Positions 5,403-5,443 of a DNA stretch of 5,443 bases are shown here, piece after piece. The notes beneath the pieces are model-generated. The model made no database searches. It had not been told where the DNA came from and was given only the letters and a program-made list of their open reading frames with translations. The DNA is from Candidatus Zhuqueibacterota bacterium. GTDB lineage: Bacteria; SM23-31. The stretch is from NCBI GenBank assembly GCA_022562855.1, contig JADFON010000160.1:1-5443 (forward strand), read 5' to 3'. A program made the translations under genes and the position numbers. Position 1 is the stretch's first letter, and the number at the start of each line of letters is the position of its first letter.

Positions 5403-5443
5403 CTCGATAATCCCTAATTGACTAATTCGGTATCAGCGCAACT

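Overview
The window (roughly 40-45% GC by eye) reads like a chromosomal segment of a Gram-negative bacterium, probably in the FCB superphylum (Bacteroidota, Marinimicrobia, Calditrichota, Cloacimonadota or similar). Three things suggest this: a 6-bladed beta-propeller lipoprotein, short palindromic repeats between genes, and little use of Shine-Dalgarno sites (only one of six starts has a strong one). This placement is an inference. All six supported genes lie on the minus strand.

In transcription order (right to left): 5158-5443 is non-coding and holds a compact MITE-like element. It has imperfect outer inverted repeats around two 8-bp hairpins whose loops are complementary. Next comes a tight four-gene cluster: a class I/II PLP aminotransferase (5157-4033), a NodB-type polysaccharide deacetylase resembling the XrtA/PEP-CTERM-associated (DUF3473) type (3998-3150), a class I SAM methyltransferase whose start overlaps the deacetylase stop (3150-2503), and a divergent DHH/DHHA1-like protein (2474-1359). 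Intergenic distances are 34, -1 and 28 nt, so one transcript is likely.

The cluster is followed by a 219-nt spacer filled mainly by an inverted repeat built from CACAGATT-type units. Then comes a YjbQ/UPF0047 gene (1139-735), and a 323-nt spacer with a 17-bp direct repeat and a small hairpin. Last is the first 137 residues of a beta-propeller lipoprotein (411 to beyond the window edge).

How the genes work together: the deacetylase points to exopolysaccharide or other surface-glycan modification, and the methyltransferase is translationally coupled to it. The aminotransferase is of the amino-acid-acting fold, not the DegT sugar-aminotransferase fold, so it may supply or convert an amino-acid-derived precursor or decoration. 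The DHH-like protein is the oddest member. Its recognisable DHH triplet sits at residues 7-9, ahead of the other superfamily motifs, and the place where DHH is normally found reads differently. It may be a rearranged or catalytically altered member. Its link to the glycan genes rests on gene order alone.
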